DNA from: Caproicibacter fermentans
Lineage (GTDB): Bacteria; Bacillota; Clostridia; Oscillospirales; Acutalibacteraceae
Assembly: GCF_009746625.1 (NCBI RefSeq)
Contig: NZ_VWXL01000027.1
Location: forward strand, 19,529 to 83,528
DNA: 64,000 bases
Direction of reading: 5' to 3'
Each line of letters starts with the position of its first letter. Position 1 is the first letter of the stretch. The notes below the pieces were generated by a model that did not search any database, had not been told where the DNA came from, and was given only the letters and a program-made list of their open reading frames with translations. Positions 7,350 to 15,938 of this stretch are shown here, in pieces. Position numbers and translations under genes: made by a program.

Positions 7350-8450
7350 TTAATTGACGCGGACGTCTTCATGCGTCATGTCGAGCGTGGAAAATTCAAG
7401 GTCATCAAATTTGACTGGCAGGCCTGTTTTCTGCGATTTGTAAGCTGCCAGAATAATTTTCATTCCCTTGATGCCCTCCGCTCCGCTGACAAGCGGTTCG
7501 GTGTGGCTGTCAATCGCTTCAATATAGTTTTGATAAAGCGCGTTATGGCCGCTTCCGTAAACATCCTTCGGGTCGGTTCCCGCCAGTTTTTCCACTTCGG
7601 AATCCTGCGCGGCGGGAGAAGAAAAATTCCAGGTCTGGATGCGGTTGACCGCGAGGCCGCCGATCACGGCGGCGCCGGTCTCGCCGAATACGGAAAGCGT
7701 CTCTTCCAGATTCTTCGGATAGACGCAGGCGGTTCCTTCCACAATGCCGACCGCGCCGTTTTTAAAGCGGATCAGAATTGCGCCGAAATCCTCCGCCTGA
7801 ATGTCACGCAGATAATTCCCGGTCATCGCCATAATGGTCTCCGGTTCGCCGCCCAGGCTCCACTGAAGCAGGTCAATGCCGTGAATGCACTGATTCATCA
7901 GGGTGCCGCCGTCCTGCGCCCAGGTTCCGCGCCATGGCGCCTGCTCGTAATAAGGCATCGAGCGGTTCCACAGAATCCGCGCCGTACCGCTGACGAGCTT
8001 GCCGAATCGGCCGTCGTTCAGCGCCCTGTGCAGTTCCTGAACAGGAGCGTTAAAACGGTTCTGGTGACAGACACCGACCGTCACCCCATGCGCCTTCGCT
8101 TCGCTGAGCATTTGCTCAGCGTCTTTTGTGGAAAGAGCCATCGGTTTTTCCACCAGCACGTTCTTGCCCGCGCGGATGCAGTCAAGCGCGATCTCCGCGT
8201 GATAACCGCTTTCGGTCGCAACGGAGCAGCAGTCGATTTCCAGTTCGGCTAAAGCTTTCTGGTAATCCCCATATACTTTGGGGCGATATCCCGCCGCGTT
8301 TCTGCAGTCGTCCGCCTTCTGCTCCGCCTTTTCGGTCATCGGGTCGCAGACGGCGACAAGCTCCATGATGTCCCGGTTAGCCGCCGCCGCGGCAATATGA
8401 TTTTTGGAGATTCGGCCGCAGCCGATCAGCATAAAACGGTATTTTTTCAT
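7350..8450 (-). CDS. wbpB: Gfo/Idh/MocA sugar dehydrogenase, WbpB/WlbA-like
   Basis: 366-residue NAD-dependent oxidoreductase. The Rossmann start is MKKYRFMLIGCGRISKNH, the EKP motif is at NVLVEKPMALS (catalytic Lys), and the C-terminal half is the usual alpha/beta domain, with GGTLMNQCIHGIDLLQW. In the WbpB reaction the 3-OH of UDP-GlcNAcA is oxidised to give the 3-keto sugar used by the adjacent aminotransferase. The function is inferred from the neighbouring WbpA/E/D/I-type genes; the family is broad. The start ATG at 8450 has AGGTGG upstream. A terminator-like hairpin lies between it and the upstream wbpA, so it may be partly uncoupled. Confidence 0.85.
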   Translation of the reverse strand: MKKYRFMLIGCGRISKNHIAAAAANRDIMELVAVCDPMTEKAEQKADDCRNAAGYRPKVYGDYQKALAELEIDCCSVATESGYHAEIALDCIRAGKNVLVEKPMALSTKDAEQMLSEAKAHGVTVGVCHQNRFNAPVQELHRALNDGRFGKLVSGTARILWNRSMPYYEQAPWRGTWAQDGGTLMNQCIHGIDLLQWSLGGEPETIMAMTGNYLRDIQAEDFGAILIRFKNGAVGIVEGTACVYPKNLEETLSVFGETGAAVIGGLAVNRIQTWNFSSPAAQDSEVEKLAGTDPKDVYGSGHNALYQNYIEAIDSHTEPLVSGAEGIKGMKIILAAYKSQKTGLPVKFDDLEFSTLDMTHEDVRVN

Positions 8451-8608
8451 GATTCATCCACCTGTTCTTTTCATTGATATCCTGTGTTACTTCAGTCGCC
8501 GGTCCGGCAAAAACAGGCTTCGCCAGCGGGGCCCCCGTACCGTCCCGCCCGGCGCGGCTGATTTTTTTCGCATTCCGGCCGGCGGGCCGAAGCAGGCTCT
8601 GCCTGCCC

Positions 8609-8645
8609 GAAAAATCCCCCGCTTTCGCCGGAAAACGGGGGGATT
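8609..8645 (-). terminator. Intra-operon terminator-like hairpin after wbpA
   Basis: On the minus strand ATCCCCC...GGGGGAT forms a 7-bp stem with a long loop, followed by TTTTTC. It lies in the 199-bp gap between wbpA and wbpB. The rest of this gap (8451-8608) holds only GC-rich inverted repeats. Confidence 0.5.
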
Positions 8646-8649
8646 GGAG

Positions 8650-9969
8650 TTACAGCAGTTCGATGTTTGAGCGGTCCTCAATGTCCTTCATCGCGTTGCG
8701 GGTATCGAACACTTCTTTGGAAAGCGCCTGAATCTTTTGATAGTCAAAACACGAGTGGGCCGTGCACAGAAGCACCAAGTCTGCTCCGCGAAGCATATCG
8801 TCCGTCAATTCTTTCGCACCGTCGTGCACTTTCCCCTTGTGGCGGTACTGCGGTATATACGGGTCGAAAAACGTTACGTCGGCCCCTTTCGCAATCAGAA
8901 GGTCAATCACGTTGAGCGCCGGGCTCTCACGGTAATCGTCGATGTCGGATTTATAGGCAACGCCCAGAACCAGCACCTTCGCGCCGTTCATCGCCTTTTC
9001 GTCGCGGTTCAGAACCTCCATTGCGCGCTGAACCACATATTCCGGCATGCCCGTGTTGATTTCGCCGGAGGTTTCAATCAGCCGGGTGTGATAATCGAAC
9101 TCGCGGGCTTTCCAGGTCAGGTAAAACGGATCAAGCGGGATACAGTGCCCGCCAAGGCCGGGGCCCGGGTAAAACGCCTGAAAACCGTAGGGCTTTGTCT
9201 TCGCGGCTTCAATCACTTCCCAGACGTTGATTCCCATGCGGTGGCAGATGATTGCCATTTCGTTGACCAGACCGATGTTGATGTTGCGGTAGGTGTTTTC
9301 CAGCAGCTTTTCCATTTCTGCGACCGCCGGGCAGGAAACTTCATAAACGCCGCCGGCAAGAACGCTGCGGTACAGCGCGGCCGCGACCGTTGTGGAATCG
9401 GAGCCTACACCGCCGACCACTTTCGGCGTATTTTTTGTCTTATACTGCTTGTTGCCGGGATCGACTCGTTCGGGCGAAAACGCAAGGTAGAAATCCTCGC
9501 CGCAGGTGAGCCCGTTTTCTTCAAAAATCGGCTTTAGAAGCTCTTCCGTTGTTCCCGGATATGTGGTGGACTCCAGAATGACCACCATGCCGCTGTGCGC
9601 AAATTTCGCGACGGATTCGGCGGACCCCTTTACATAGCTGATATCCGGCTGCTGATATTTATCGAGCGGGGTCGGCACGCAGATCGCGACGGCGTCCACT
9701 CCCTGAATGAACGAAAAGTCGGAGGTCGCGGAAAGCCTGCCGTTTTCCACCATCTCTTTCAGCGTATCTCCTACAATATCGCCGATATAATTATGCCCGG
9801 CGTTCACGGATTCCACCTTTTTAGCCTGAACGTCGAAGCCTATCGTCCGGTAACCCGCTTTTGCAAATTCCACAGCAAGCGGCAGCCCGACGTAACCGAG
9901 GCCGACAATGCCGACTACGGCCGTTTTCTTTTCTATTTTATCCAGCAGTCCCATTTTTAAATTCGACAT
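8650..9969 (-). CDS. wbpA: UDP-N-acetylglucosamine 6-dehydrogenase (WbpA type)
   Basis: 439-residue nucleotide-sugar dehydrogenase. The N-terminal NAD site is VVGIVGLGYVGLPLAVEF, the catalytic-domain signature is GPGLGGHCIPLDPFYLTWK with the active-site Cys, and the C-terminal UDP-binding domain carries LVLGVAYKSDIDDYRESPAL. It oxidises C6 of a UDP-hexosamine to the uronate with two NAD+. The GPGxGGHCIP...YLTWKA pattern is that of the UDP-HexNAc subgroup (WbpA, WbpO, WecC) and not of UDP-glucose dehydrogenase. The context with 3-keto, 3-amino and 3-N-acetyl enzymes points to UDP-GlcNAc as substrate. It starts 22 bp after the aminotransferase stop in one transcription unit. Confidence 0.92.
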   Translation of the reverse strand: MSNLKMGLLDKIEKKTAVVGIVGLGYVGLPLAVEFAKAGYRTIGFDVQAKKVESVNAGHNYIGDIVGDTLKEMVENGRLSATSDFSFIQGVDAVAICVPTPLDKYQQPDISYVKGSAESVAKFAHSGMVVILESTTYPGTTEELLKPIFEENGLTCGEDFYLAFSPERVDPGNKQYKTKNTPKVVGGVGSDSTTVAAALYRSVLAGGVYEVSCPAVAEMEKLLENTYRNINIGLVNEMAIICHRMGINVWEVIEAAKTKPYGFQAFYPGPGLGGHCIPLDPFYLTWKAREFDYHTRLIETSGEINTGMPEYVVQRAMEVLNRDEKAMNGAKVLVLGVAYKSDIDDYRESPALNVIDLLIAKGADVTFFDPYIPQYRHKGKVHDGAKELTDDMLRGADLVLLCTAHSCFDYQKIQALSKEVFDTRNAMKDIEDRSNIELL

Positions 9970-9991
9970 TTTACTTTCCTCGCTTCAGCAT

Positions 9992-11119
9992 TTAAAGATT
10001 TTTGAGCGCCGTGCAAACCATGGCAATCTCTTCCTCCGTGATATATCCGTGCATCGGCAGGCTGAAAACCGTATCGCAGAGATGTTCCGCGTTCGGCAGA
10101 TCGCCCGGCCGGTACCCCAGCGGCTCGTACACCTTTTGCAGATGGAGCGGCTTTGGATAGTAGACCATCGCCGGGATTCCCGCCGCTTTCAGGCCGTCGA
10201 GAATTTTCGTTCTTTCTTTCAGGTTTTCCGCCTTCAGCGTATAATATCCAAAACCGGAAGAGAATCCCTCTTTGACAACGGGAACGCGGAACCGGTCGCC
10301 AAGGAGTTCGGCGTATCGGGCCGCCGCGCGTCTGCGGTGTGCGTTTTCCTCGTCGAACGCGTGCAGCTTCGGCAAAAGAATCGCGGCCTGAAGGGTGTCG
10401 AGTCTGGCATTCAGCCCCAGGCGCACGTTCTCATATTTAAAGCTTCCCTTTCCATGCACGCGCAGGGACAAAAGAAGCCGGTAGTCCTGTTCGTCGTCTG
10501 TAAAGATCGCTCCGCCGTCTCCGTAGCAGCCCAGGGCCTTCGCGGGGAAGAAGCTGGTTCCCGCGTATTTTCCAAACGAACAGGCCTTTTTTTCACCGAT
10601 TGCGCCGCCAAAGCCCTGCGCGGCGTCTTCCATCAGGATCAGGCCGTACCGGTCGCAGATTTTCTGAAGCGCAGGAAAATCCGCCGGCTGTCCGAACAAG
10701 TCGACCGCAATGACAGCTTTCGGCTTCAGCTTTCCGGCGGCAAGCGTTTTTTCGATCTGAGTTTCCAGCGATTCGGGGCTCAGATTAAACGTATCCGGGT
10801 CGGAATCGCAGAACACGGGAGTTGCGCCGCACAGACTGACAACCTCCGCCGTTGCAAAAAAGGTAAACGCCGGAACAAACACCGCGTCGCCGGAACCGAT
10901 TTTTTCCGCCATCAGCGGCATCAAAAGGGCATCCGTGCCGCTGCCGACCGAAACGCAGTATTTCCTGCCGACATAGGCGGCAAGCTCCTGTTCCAGCTGC
11001 TCCACCTGCGGGCCGGAAATGAAATGGGAGCTTTCAATGACTCCGGCAATCCCGGCATCGATCTCTTCCTTTAACTGGCGATACTGAGCGCCAAGGTCGT
11101 TAAACGCAAGCTTCTGCAT
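9992..11119 (-). CDS. wbpE: DegT/DnrJ-family PLP aminotransferase, WbpE/WlbC-like
   Basis: 375 residues. The start KLAFNDLGAQYRQLKEEID and the PLP region are typical of WbpE: SVGSGTDALLMPL binds phosphate, EDAAQGFG carries the Asp that contacts the pyridine, and SFFPAKALGCYGDGGAI carries the Schiff-base Lys. It would aminate the 3-keto sugar using glutamate. I chose the ATG at 11119, which overlaps the preceding stop by 1 base (TAATG); the frame continues upstream but only over the acetyltransferase gene. The Asn that usually follows the catalytic Lys (SKNLG) is Ala here (AKALG), a mild change. Confidence 0.9.
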   Translation of the reverse strand: MQKLAFNDLGAQYRQLKEEIDAGIAGVIESSHFISGPQVEQLEQELAAYVGRKYCVSVGSGTDALLMPLMAEKIGSGDAVFVPAFTFFATAEVVSLCGATPVFCDSDPDTFNLSPESLETQIEKTLAAGKLKPKAVIAVDLFGQPADFPALQKICDRYGLILMEDAAQGFGGAIGEKKACSFGKYAGTSFFPAKALGCYGDGGAIFTDDEQDYRLLLSLRVHGKGSFKYENVRLGLNARLDTLQAAILLPKLHAFDEENAHRRRAAARYAELLGDRFRVPVVKEGFSSGFGYYTLKAENLKERTKILDGLKAAGIPAMVYYPKPLHLQKVYEPLGYRPGDLPNAEHLCDTVFSLPMHGYITEEEIAMVCTALKNL

Positions 11120-11700
11120 TATTTTTGTACCTCCTTCAGGCCGTTTTCGCCCTGCACATATTTTCTGCCGCATTTGGGGCACACAAGCTCTTCGTTCAGC
11201 TTTTCGCCGCACTCGCAGGCCCATCCGCTCCGGCGGGCAGGACATCCCATCATGATCGCGTGGTCCGGCACGTCCTTTGTCACGACGCTTCCCGCGGCAA
11301 TAAAAGAATTTCTGCCGATCCGGTGCCCGCAGACAATCGTCGCGTTCGCTCCGATGCTGGCGCCGTCCCCCACGGGGGTTTTCGCGTAAAACTGCGCTCC
11401 CCGCTGCGGATAGCAGCAGCGTGGCCGCTGCACGTTGGTAAACACCATGGACGGCCCGCAGAAAACGTAATCTCCAAGCTCCACGCCCTCATATACGGAC
11501 ACGTTGTTCTGGATTTTGCAGTTGTCTCCGATTTTGACGCCCGGGGCGACAAACACATTTTGACCGATCGTACATCCGCTGCCGACAGAACAGCCCGCGC
11601 TGATGTGACAGAAATGCCAGATTTTTGTCCCCTCTCCGATTTCGGCCCCCTCATCCACACAAGCACTCGGGTGAGCGAAATAGTTGTCAGATTCTTTCAC
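11119..11700 (-). CDS. wbpD: Left-handed beta-helix N-acetyltransferase, WbpD/WlbB-like
   Basis: 193 residues. Hexapeptide repeats run from about residue 8 to 145 (for example EIGEGTKIWHFCHIS, IGQNVFVAPGVKIG, IQNNVSVYEG, IGANATIVCG). A C-terminal zinc-ribbon-like segment C-E-C-G...C-P-K-C-G is seen in many WlbB/WbpD proteins. The enzyme acetylates the 3-amino group of UDP-GlcNAc3NA using acetyl-CoA. The start is GTG at 11700, where homology begins; the frame is open further upstream but that part is Arg/Pro-rich and unlike the family. It is the first gene of the operon, and its stop overlaps the aminotransferase start. Confidence 0.88.
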   Translation of the reverse strand: MKESDNYFAHPSACVDEGAEIGEGTKIWHFCHISAGCSVGSGCTIGQNVFVAPGVKIGDNCKIQNNVSVYEGVELGDYVFCGPSMVFTNVQRPRCCYPQRGAQFYAKTPVGDGASIGANATIVCGHRIGRNSFIAAGSVVTKDVPDHAIMMGCPARRSGWACECGEKLNEELVCPKCGRKYVQGENGLKEVQK

Positions 11701-11888
11701 AGAAAAGCCACCGTTTCTATTATTAAATACAGCCGGGAATTTTCTCTTTCTTCCCCGCCAAAACCTGTTTTCGGTTCGTTTGTTGCGTCCGGCGGGGCGT
11801 GTCGGCGGCGGCATGCCGCCTTAACCCGTATATTATAGCCCCAAGCGGCCCCGTAGTCAATCACCGCAGACCGGGAATCTGTTTTTGA

Positions 11889-11917
11889 TTGACTTTATCG
11901 GTTAATGGTACTATATT
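11889..11917 (+). promoter_or_regulatory. Promoter of the plus-strand sugar aminotransferase
   Basis: TTGACT, 17-bp spacer, TATATT in the divergent region between wbpD and the aminotransferase at 11996. Confidence 0.6.
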
Positions 11918-11995
11918 TATTTATATCTTTTGAGTTTCCCGGCATGATAAACCAATTTCCGAGAAAAAATAACAGGGAAAATGAAAGGACACAGT

Positions 11996-13174
11996 ATGAA
12001 GAATTTTCAAAAACGAGAAACATTTATCCCATATAACCTTCCCGATCTGACCGAAGCGGAAATCAGGGAAGTGGAAGAAACCCTCAAATCCCTGTGGGTT
12101 GCAAAAGGCCCGCGCACCGTAAAGTTCGAGCAGGAATTCGCCGGCTATCTGGGCGCAAAGCACGCGATCGCCATGAATTCCTGCACGGCGGCGCTCCACG
12201 TGGCGCTGCTTTCCGCGGGAATCGGACCGGGCGACGAAGTCATTACGACTCCGATGACGTTCGCATCCACCGCGAACACCATTATCCACTGCGGCGCAAC
12301 GCCGGTTTTCGCGGATATTGATTACAGCACCGGCTGCATCGACCCGGACGAAATTGAAAAGAAAGTAACGAAAAAGACGAAAGCCGTCGTGCCGGTCCAT
12401 TACAGCGGACAGGTGTGCGACCTGGACCGCATTTATGAGATTGCGGATAAATACGGCCTGTTCGTTTCGGAGGACGCCGCGCACGCGTTTGAAAGCCGCT
12501 ACAAGGGCCGGCTGATCGGAAACGGCTTGAAAGGAGCTGCTTCCTACAGCTTCTACGCGACGAAGAACCTGACGACCGGCGAGGGCGGCATGCTCGTGAC
12601 GGATGACGATGAAATCGACGCGAAAGCGCGCATCTGGGCCGGGCAGGGCATGAGCCGCAACGCCTGGAACCGTTACGCGAAAGGCGGCACGTGGCAGTAC
12701 GACATCTGCGAGCCCGGATTCAAATACAATATGTTTGATATTCAGGCCGCGCTTGGTCTGATTCAGCTTTCCCGCATTCAGGAAATGCAGGCGAAGCGCA
12801 TCGCGATCGCGGAAAAATACCAACGTGAATTTTCAAAAATCGACGCGGTGGAGCCGCCGCTTGTCCCGGATTATGCAACGCACTCCTGGCATCTGTATGT
12901 CCTGCGGATCGTTCCGGACAAGCTCACCATTGACCGGGACCGCTTCATTGTCGAGCTGAACGAACGCAACGTGGGCACCAGCGTCCATTTTATCCCGGTT
13001 ACCAACATGAGTGCCTACACCGGGCGGTTTGGGTTCCAAAAGGGAGATTTTCCGAATACCGAAAAGCACTTCGAACGCATCATTTCACTGCCGCTGTACC
13101 CGACGCTCTCAGACAAGCAGTCCGATTACGTGGTTGAAGCCGTTCGCAATATTGTGGAGACTTATCATAAATAG
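11996..13174 (+). CDS. DegT/DnrJ/EryC1/StrS sugar aminotransferase
   Basis: 392 residues. The fold-type I PLP motifs are NSCTAALHVALLSAG (phosphate), SEDAAHAFES (Asp) and SFYATKNLTTGEGGML (Schiff-base Lys). It resembles PseC/ArnB-type enzymes that put a 4-amino group on keto-sugars. It is a different subgroup from the WbpE homologue across the intergenic region. I start it at ATG 11996, with AAAGGA 6 nt upstream; an ATG at 11981 is in frame but has a weaker site. It is monocistronic, with its own promoter and terminator. The substrate is unknown, though the location suggests a role in the same surface glycan. Confidence 0.88.
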   Translation: MKNFQKRETFIPYNLPDLTEAEIREVEETLKSLWVAKGPRTVKFEQEFAGYLGAKHAIAMNSCTAALHVALLSAGIGPGDEVITTPMTFASTANTIIHCGATPVFADIDYSTGCIDPDEIEKKVTKKTKAVVPVHYSGQVCDLDRIYEIADKYGLFVSEDAAHAFESRYKGRLIGNGLKGAASYSFYATKNLTTGEGGMLVTDDDEIDAKARIWAGQGMSRNAWNRYAKGGTWQYDICEPGFKYNMFDIQAALGLIQLSRIQEMQAKRIAIAEKYQREFSKIDAVEPPLVPDYATHSWHLYVLRIVPDKLTIDRDRFIVELNERNVGTSVHFIPVTNMSAYTGRFGFQKGDFPNTEKHFERIISLPLYPTLSDKQSDYVVEAVRNIVETYHK

Positions 13175-13177
13175 GAA

Positions 13178-13206
13178 ATCGGAGCGGGAAACCGCTCCGA
13201 TTTTTA
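13178..13206 (+). terminator. Terminator of the sugar aminotransferase gene
   Basis: Perfect 10-bp stem ATCGGAGCGG/CCGCTCCGAT, GAAA loop, then TTTTAA. Confidence 0.9.
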
Positions 13207-13221
13207 ATACGGAGGCGTCAC

Positions 13222-13755
13222 ATGAAAAACACGGCTTTGCTTGTGGTGGATGTTCAGAATGGGCTGATGGATGAAGGCCCTTATCAGGGAGAACAGGTTT
13301 TGAAAGACATAGAAGCTCTCATTCCCGTTTGCAGAGAGAATGACGTGGAGGTTATCTACGTTCGGCACGACGGCGGAAAAGGCAGCGAGTTGGAACCGGG
13401 TACGGGAGGATTTGAAATCTGCGCGCGGATTTCTCCCCAAAGTGATGAAAAGATCTTTACAAAAACATATAACAGCGCATTCCTCAAGACAGGTTTAAAG
13501 GATTATCTGACCCAAAAAGGAATCCGGGAGATCATTCTTGTGGGGATGCAGACCGAATACTGCATTGATTCCACCTGCAAGACGGCGTTTGAACTCGGAT
13601 TCCGTGTTTTGATTCCGGAAGGAACCTTCACCACCTTTGACAACGGACCGATGCGCGCCGCCGAGCTGTGCGAATTTTATTCCGGCCGGATTTGGGACCG
13701 ACGTTTTGCATCCGTTATTCCTTTCAAAGATCTGGCAAAATTGATCTCAGCCTGA
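13222..13755 (+). CDS. Isochorismatase-family cysteine hydrolase
   Basis: 177 residues with the family's Asp-Lys-Cys triad: Asp10 in LLVVDVQNG, Lys near residue 80 in FTKTYNSAF, and Cys near 114 in GMQTEYCIDST. Family members hydrolyse amides or enol ethers (nicotinamide, N-carbamoyl compounds, isochorismate). This one resembles stand-alone YrdC/YecD-like hydrolases of Firmicutes, and the substrate cannot be named. The GGAGG before ATG 13222 is clear. The gene lies between two terminators, so it is probably transcribed by read-through from, or a promoter close to, the upstream terminator. Confidence 0.88.
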   Translation: MKNTALLVVDVQNGLMDEGPYQGEQVLKDIEALIPVCRENDVEVIYVRHDGGKGSELEPGTGGFEICARISPQSDEKIFTKTYNSAFLKTGLKDYLTQKGIREIILVGMQTEYCIDSTCKTAFELGFRVLIPEGTFTTFDNGPMRAAELCEFYSGRIWDRRFASVIPFKDLAKLISA

Positions 13756-13791
13756 GCTTTTCTTCCCGGCAGACCAAGCCTGGATTACATA

Positions 13792-13824
13792 AAAAAGGGT
13801 TTTCCCGGCGGGAAAACCCTTTTT
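13792..13824. terminator. Bidirectional terminator between the hydrolase and HD genes
   Basis: Perfect 15-bp stem (13792-13806 with 13810-13824) with A-run and T-run flanks. It serves both convergent genes. Confidence 0.93.
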
Positions 13825-13833
13825 GCTGTCTTG

Positions 13834-14310
13834 CTAATCCAACGTCCGGCCAGATTTGTAAAATCGAAGCGTTTCCAGTACGGAGCAATATTTATCGGAA
13901 AAGCTTACAATAAAGCCTTCCCGGTACCTTGGCGGAACCGGAGTCAGCGGCCACATGTGCCGAAGAATAATATCCTTTTCCCGGTCGTTCAGCACAAACT
14001 CACGCTGTGCATTCTCCAGAGCCGTTCTGGGATGCGTAAAGCCGTGCAGACCTTTTCTGTCGCTCTTTTCATGCCAGTCGTACAGAAAAAAATCGTGCAG
14101 TAAAGCGCCGCGGATCATGCTCCTGCGGTCAACGGAAATTCTCAGCAGCCTGCTCAGCCAAAGGCTTGTGCGGGCAACGGAAATGCAGTGGTCCAGACAG
14201 GAAACGTCCGCGTGCTGGATAAATCGGTTCATCCGCCGCACCTGGTCCGAATCCATCAAATCGGACACGCATTCGCTGAAATAAATTTTTTCATTTTGGG
14301 TTAGCCGCAT
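13834..14310 (-). CDS. HD-domain metal-dependent phosphohydrolase-like protein
   Basis: 158 residues. The metal motif is present: an early His in DHCISVARTSLWL, then HD in RGALLHDFFLYDWH, then the His of GFTHPRTALENA and a late Asp in SFSDKYCS. This order fits small HD proteins common in Clostridia, some of which act on nucleotides or cyclic dinucleotides. I chose ATG 14310 (M-R-L-T-Q); the frame extends upstream but is Lys/Arg-rich and overlaps no conserved sequence. It lies 76 bp downstream of the AbrB regulator gene on the same strand and may be co-transcribed. The substrate is unknown. Confidence 0.82.
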   Translation of the reverse strand: MRLTQNEKIYFSECVSDLMDSDQVRRMNRFIQHADVSCLDHCISVARTSLWLSRLLRISVDRRSMIRGALLHDFFLYDWHEKSDRKGLHGFTHPRTALENAQREFVLNDREKDIILRHMWPLTPVPPRYREGFIVSFSDKYCSVLETLRFYKSGRTLD

Positions 14311-14386
14311 ATTCTGCTTCGCCTCTTCTTTATGTAAGAGCAGGCAATAAAAATTGCCGGCAACGGCGCCGGCGGGCAAGATCGGC

Positions 14387-14662
14387 TTATTTTCTCTCTT
14401 CCTTCGCATTTTCCGCCGCTTTTTCCGCCAGCTTTTCAAGGCAGTCGCGACAGATATTGTGGCCCCCGAAATTGATGATGCCGTTCATTCCATTGCAGAA
14501 GACGCATGCCGGTTCGTATTTTTGAAGAACAATCCGATTGTCTTCATCAACGAATATTTCGAGAGGATCCTTTTCATTTATATTTAGGGTCACTCTCAAC
14601 TCCTTCGGCAATACAATGCGACCAAGTTCATCAACTTTTCTTACAATTCCTGTTGATTTCAA
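14387..14662 (-). CDS. AbrB/SpoVT-family regulator with C-terminal zinc motif
   Basis: 91 residues. The first 50 form the swapped-hairpin AbrB DNA-binding domain (TGIVRKVDELGRIVLPKELR). A short tail holds C-V-F-C and C-R-D-C pairs about 17 residues apart, which should bind one zinc ion, and ends in a Lys/Glu-rich helix. AbrB proteins are transition-state regulators. This zinc-tailed form is a recurrent clostridial variant whose targets I do not know. It has its own leader facing the spmA promoter region, so it could regulate the divergent sporulation operon, but that is only proximity. Confidence 0.88.
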   Translation of the reverse strand: MKSTGIVRKVDELGRIVLPKELRVTLNINEKDPLEIFVDEDNRIVLQKYEPACVFCNGMNGIINFGGHNICRDCLEKLAEKAAENAKEERK

Positions 14663-14835
14663 TAAAAGTACTTCCTTTCACCAAAAAGGCTCTTTTTTCT
14701 GATCGGATCGATTATAGTATAATTTTCCATATTTGTCAATCGGTTACACTTAAAATGTGAAAAACTTTTAACATAATCAATAATATTGAATTTTAGTCAC
14801 GAATAGTAATTATACAGTTAATTTCCAAAAAGGGG

Positions 14836-15423
14836 ATGAACAAACTGTTAAATTACATTTGGGCGGGAATGATCCTGTTCAGCGTTTTCTGCGCCGCCGT
14901 CACCGGCAGGATGGAGCCGCTTTCAAACGCTGTGTTAAGCGGCGCTTCCGGCGCGGTGACGTTGGTTTTGTCGATGACCGGAATGATGTGCGCCTGGACC
15001 GGGCTGATGAAAATCGCAGACGAAGGCGGACTGACGCTGCTTCTTGCCAAAGCGCTGAATCCGCTGATGCGCCGCCTGTTCCCGGAATGCAAGCCGGGCG
15101 GTCCCGCCGTGAAGGCGATGTGCATGAACATCACCGCAAATCTGCTCGGTTTAGGCAACGCCGCCACTCCCCTCGGCATCGCCGCCATGCAGGAACTGAA
15201 AAAAAACAACCCGACGCAGACCGCGGACAATTCCATGGTAACCTTTGTTGTTCTGAACACGGCCTCCATTCAGCTGATTCCCACAACTCTTGGAATTTTA
15301 AGGGCTCAGTACGGTTCCGCCGCTCCGTTCGAGATTCTGCCCGCGGTTTGGGTAACTTCCGTCTGCTCCGTCATCGTCGGCCTGACCGCGGCGAAACTGA
15401 TGGAGGGCCTTCTCCGTGGATAA
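14836..15423 (+). CDS. spmA: Spore maturation protein A
   Basis: 195-residue polytopic membrane protein. SpmA and SpmB are needed for full dehydration of the spore core in Bacillus and Clostridium. It contains the family's gate/nucleoside-recognition pattern (MCMNITANLLGLGNAATPLG near residues 95-114) and hydrophobic segments at about 5-25, 35-60, 125-150 and 170-190. AAAAGGGG precedes ATG 14836. The last codons overlap spmB by 8 bp, so the two are translationally coupled. The position upstream of feoB is unusual. Confidence 0.93.
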   Translation: MNKLLNYIWAGMILFSVFCAAVTGRMEPLSNAVLSGASGAVTLVLSMTGMMCAWTGLMKIADEGGLTLLLAKALNPLMRRLFPECKPGGPAVKAMCMNITANLLGLGNAATPLGIAAMQELKKNNPTQTADNSMVTFVVLNTASIQLIPTTLGILRAQYGSAAPFEILPAVWVTSVCSVIVGLTAAKLMEGLLRG

Positions 15424-15937
15424 GCTTGGAGTTTTCGTCATGCCGGCCGTTGTTCTTTGCATTGTCCTGTTCGGATTTCTTCGCAAGGTTCCGGTTTTCG
15501 ATACGTTTGTCGCCGGCGCCAAAGAGGGCCTGCGCTCCACGGTCTCGATTCTCCCGTCGCTGATCGGCCTGATTATGGCCGTCTCCATGCTCAGCGCGTC
15601 CGGCGCTCTGGACCTTCTTTCTTCCTTTTTGGCCCCTGTCGCCAGTCTGATCGGCCTGCCGAAGCAGGCGATGCCGCTCGCGCTGATCCGTCCGGTTTCC
15701 GGCAGCGGTTCCACCGCCGTCCTGACTCAGATTTTTTACGACTGCGGGCCAGACAGCTTCGTCGGTCGTGTCGCTTCCGTGATGTCCGGCTCAACCGAAA
15801 CGACGTTTTACGCGATCGCCGTTTATTTCGGGGCTGTCGGAATCAAGAAGACCCGCCACACCATACCCGCCGCGCTGACGGCCGACCTGACCGTCTGTAT
15901 TGTTTCGGCTTTGGCGGTGCGGCTGTTTTTTACTTAA
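15416..15937 (+). CDS. spmB: Spore maturation protein B
   Basis: 173-residue membrane partner of SpmA. Characteristic stretches are LPSLIGLIMAVSMLSASGALD, IRPVSGSGSTAVLT and SVMSGSTETTFYAIAVYFGAVGI. The start is GTG 15416 inside the end of spmA. The stop is one base away from the feoB ATG, so the three genes form a tightly coupled set. SpmB shares the gate fold with the membrane half of FeoB, which makes the adjacency interesting (see findings). Confidence 0.93.
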   Translation: MDKLGVFVMPAVVLCIVLFGFLRKVPVFDTFVAGAKEGLRSTVSILPSLIGLIMAVSMLSASGALDLLSSFLAPVASLIGLPKQAMPLALIRPVSGSGSTAVLTQIFYDCGPDSFVGRVASVMSGSTETTFYAIAVYFGAVGIKKTRHTIPAALTADLTVCIVSALAVRLFFT

Positions 15938-15938
15938 T

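Noticed and set aside
7371..8252. Long plus-strand frame opposite the Gfo/Idh gene, and similar long frames opposite other GC-rich genes
   Set aside because: These are mirror frames of well-supported genes, with Arg/His/Gln-rich translations and no motifs.
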